Source: Prescottella soli (lineage in GTDB: Bacteria; Actinomycetota; Actinomycetes; Mycobacteriales; Mycobacteriaceae). Taken from it: DNA of 64,000 bases. Position 1 is the first letter of the stretch; the number at the start of each line of letters is the position of its first letter. The stretch is from the NCBI RefSeq assembly GCF_040024445.1, contig NZ_CP157276.1:2914001-2978000 (forward strand). The letters run 5' to 3'. The position numbers were made by a program, and so were the translations under genes. This document shows, one piece after another, positions 62,077 through 64,000 of this stretch. Under the pieces are notes generated by a model. The model saw only the letters and a program-made list of their open reading frames with translations. It had not been told where the DNA came from and searched no databases.

Positions 62077-64000
62077 CTAGGACTCCTTCGCTCCATCGGA
62101 CGAACCCGCAGCACCTTCCTCGGGCTCGTCGGCGTTACGCGCGATCGCGAGCAGGGTGTCACCCTCCCCGAGGTTCATCAACCGCACGCCCTTCGTCTGC
62201 CGGCCGGCCTTGCGCACCTGCTTGGCCGCGGTGCGAATGACACCGCCACCCGAGGTGATCGCGTACAGCTCGTCGTCGTCGTCGACGATCACCGCACCGA
62301 CCAGGGTGCCACGCTTCGGGTCGTACTGGATGGTGAGAACACCCTTTCCACCGCGACCCTGCGCAACGTAGTCCTCGATCGGGGTCCGCTTGGCGTAGCC
62401 GCCCGACGTCGCCACCAGGAGGTACGTCTCGTCACGAACCACGTTGAGCGACAGCAGTTCGTCGTCCTGGTTGAACCGCATGCCCTGCACACCGGACGTC
62501 GCGCGGCCCATCGGGCGCAGCGCCTCGTCGGTCGCGGCGAAGCGGATCGACTGTCCCTTGGCCGAGACGAGCAGCAGGTCGTCCTCGGCCGAGCACAGCA
62601 CCGCGCCGACCAGTTCGTCCTCGTCGCGCAGGTTGATCGCGACGATGCCGCCCGACCGATTCGAGTCGAAGTCGGCCAGCTTGGACTTCTTCACCAGGCC
62701 GTTGCGGGTCGCGAGCACCAGGTACGGCGCGTCCTCGTACGACTTGATGTGAATGATGCCCTGGATCTTCTCGTCCGGCTGGAAGGCCAGCAGGTTCGCC
62801 ACGTGCTGGCCGCGCGCGGCGCGGTTGGCCTCGGGCAGCTCGTACGCCTTGGCCCGGTACACCCGGCCCTTGGTGGTGAAGAACAGCAGCCAGTCGTGCG
62901 TGGAGCAGACGAAGAAGTTCTTGACGATGTCTTCCTGCTTGAGCTCCGCACCCTTGACGCCCTTGCCGCCACGCTTCTGCGAGCGGTACAGGTCGGTCTT
63001 GGTCCGCTTGGCGTAGCCGGTCTCGGTGATCGTGACGACCACGTCCTCGCGGGCGATGAGATCCTCGTCGGTGACGTCGCCGTCGGCCGCGATGATCCGG
63101 GTGCGACGGTCGTCGCCGTACTTGTCGACGATCTCGGCGAGCTCGTCCTTGACGATCTGGCGCTGACGCTCGGGCTTCTCGAGGATGTCCTTGAGGTCCG
63201 CGATCTCGAGCTCGATCTCGGCCAACTCGTCGATGATCTTCTGGCGTTCGAGGGCGGCCAGGCGACGCAGCTGCATCGCGAGGATCGCGTCGGCCTGGAC
63301 CTCGTCGACCTCGAGCAGCTGCATCAGGCCGGTGCGCGCGACGTCGACGGTCTGCGACGACCGGATGAGCGCGATGACCTCGTCGAGGGCGTCGAGCGCC
63401 TTGACCAGACCGCGCAGGATGTGGGCCCGTTCCTCGGCCTTGCGCAACAGGTACCGGGTGCGCCGGACGATGACCTCGAGCTGGTGGGCCACGTAGTAGC
63501 GGATCATCTGGTCCAGGCGCAGCGTCCGCGGGACGCCGTCGACGATGGATAGCATGTTCGCGCCGAAGCTGGTCTGCAGCTGCGAGTGCTTGTAGAGGTT
63601 GTTGAGCACCACCTTGGCGACGGCGTCACGCTTGATGACGACGACGATGCGCATGCCCACGCGGTCGGACGACTGGTCCTCGATCTTGGAGATGCCGGCG
63701 ATCTTGCCGTCGCGGACCTGCTCGGCGATCGAGGTGATCAGGTTGTCCGGGTTGACCTGGTACGGCAGCTCGGTGATGACGATCTGGGTGGCACCGCGAT
63801 CGGATTCCTCGATCTCGACGACACCGCGCATGCGGATCGAGCCGCGGCCGGTGCGGTAGGCGTCCTGGATGCCCTGGCCGCCGACGATCAGGCCGGAGGT
63901 CGGGAAGTCCGGTCCCTTGACCCGCTCCATGACGGCCTCGAGGGTGGCTTCCTCGTCGGCCTCGTGGTTGTCGAGCGCCCAGTAGATCGCCTCGGCGACC
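62077..64000 (-). CDS. gyrA: DNA gyrase subunit A, C-terminal 640 residues (runs off the right edge)
   Basis: The window holds the 3' part of gyrA, starting within VAEAIYWALDNHEADEEATL of the breakage-reunion domain. The long coiled-coil and tail of the catalytic core follow (about to YGDDRRTRI), then the six-bladed beta-pinwheel that wraps DNA. The GyrA box QKRGGKG is present, with a second similar QGRGGKG, as known in mycobacteria. The catalytic Tyr and quinolone-resistance region lie outside the window. The stop overlaps nothing; the next start follows immediately. Gyrase A supports negative supercoiling next to oriC. Confidence 0.98.
   Translation of the reverse strand, partial: VAEAIYWALDNHEADEEATLEAVMERVKGPDFPTSGLIVGGQGIQDAYRTGRGSIRMRGVVEIEESDRGATQIVITELPYQVNPDNLITSIAEQVRDGKIAGISKIEDQSSDRVGMRIVVVIKRDAVAKVVLNNLYKHSQLQTSFGANMLSIVDGVPRTLRLDQMIRYYVAHQLEVIVRRTRYLLRKAEERAHILRGLVKALDALDEVIALIRSSQTVDVARTGLMQLLEVDEVQADAILAMQLRRLAALERQKIIDELAEIELEIADLKDILEKPERQRQIVKDELAEIVDKYGDDRRTRIIAADGDVTDEDLIAREDVVVTITETGYAKRTKTDLYRSQKRGGKGVKGAELKQEDIVKNFFVCSTHDWLLFFTTKGRVYRAKAYELPEANRAARGQHVANLLAFQPDEKIQGIIHIKSYEDAPYLVLATRNGLVKKSKLADFDSNRSGGIVAINLRDEDELVGAVLCSAEDDLLLVSAKGQSIRFAATDEALRPMGRATSGVQGMRFNQDDELLSLNVVRDETYLLVATSGGYAKRTPIEDYVAQGRGGKGVLTIQYDPKRGTLVGAVIVDDDDELYAITSGGGVIRTAAKQVRKAGRQTKGVRLMNLGEGDTLLAIARNADEPEEGAAGSSDGAKES

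Overview
The window looks like a near-origin chromosomal segment of a high-GC, mycolic-acid-producing actinobacterium, most probably Rhodococcus or a close relative. This rests on gene content and order read from the sequence: the end of gyrA, a DUF3566 protein, tRNA-Ile, a DLW-39 mini-protein and tRNA-Ala; then cyclophilin, rhomboid, PH-domain protein, crgA, DUF881 and trpG; then pknB-pknA-pbpA-rodA-pstP-fhaB-fhaA. The same layout is known around the origin of mycobacteria and nocardiae. LysX, cutinase-like and secretory lipase-like proteins, an ECF41 sigma factor and several secreted proteins fit this group. gyrA runs leftward off the right edge, so the origin should lie just beyond position 64000 and coordinates fall with distance from it.

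Layout from left to right. (1) 1-7692, minus strand: a tightly packed eight-gene catabolic operon with a Rieske oxygenase, [2Fe-2S]/FAD reductase, type I extradiol dioxygenase, amidase, a degenerate M20 peptidase-like protein, an Asp/Glu-racemase-like protein, a meta-cleavage-type hydrolase and a flavin monooxygenase. A winged-helix regulator (7980-8630) is divergent across a promoter and a palindromic site. I do not recognise the whole set as a named pathway; it is the best candidate here for an undescribed system. (2) 8643-11753: an IclR regulator divergent from a malonyl-CoA-synthetase-like enzyme and a crotonase that may be a decarboxylase. (3) 11787-18297: an S4 protein, lysX, a DUF998 protein and an ECF41 sigma/oxidoreductase pair. 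(4) 18415-22462: small enzymes and a TetR-controlled FAD-dehydrogenase/SDR cassette. (5) 22521-29900: an envelope and secreted block with a GSS-tailed secreted protein, a DUF732-type lipoprotein, a DoxX-like protein, a cutinase and two tandem Ig-like repeat proteins. (6) 30121-36151: gltB-gltD glutamate synthase. (7) 36769-40774: an MFS exporter/MarR pair with three phased operators, a hydrolase, and an HxlR/RidA pair. (8) 40899-50791: tRNA-Leu and the Ser/Thr kinase and cell-wall operon. (9) 50847-64000: trpG-like, DUF881, crgA, PH, rhomboid, cyclophilin, a very short CwsA-like protein, lipase, a tandem-TetR regulator behind a decayed methyltransferase, two secreted proteins, a ketosteroid-isomerase-like enzyme, tRNA-Ala, DLW-39, tRNA-Ile, DUF3566 and gyrA.

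Non-coding signals found by eye include two parS-like sites (16140 and 36594), a tandem pair of DnaA boxes (52824-52845), several intrinsic terminators, and palindromes beside regulator genes. I saw no insertion sequence, prophage or CRISPR array. All family assignments come from motif recognition without database searches, and start codons were chosen from Shine-Dalgarno spacing and gene overlaps.
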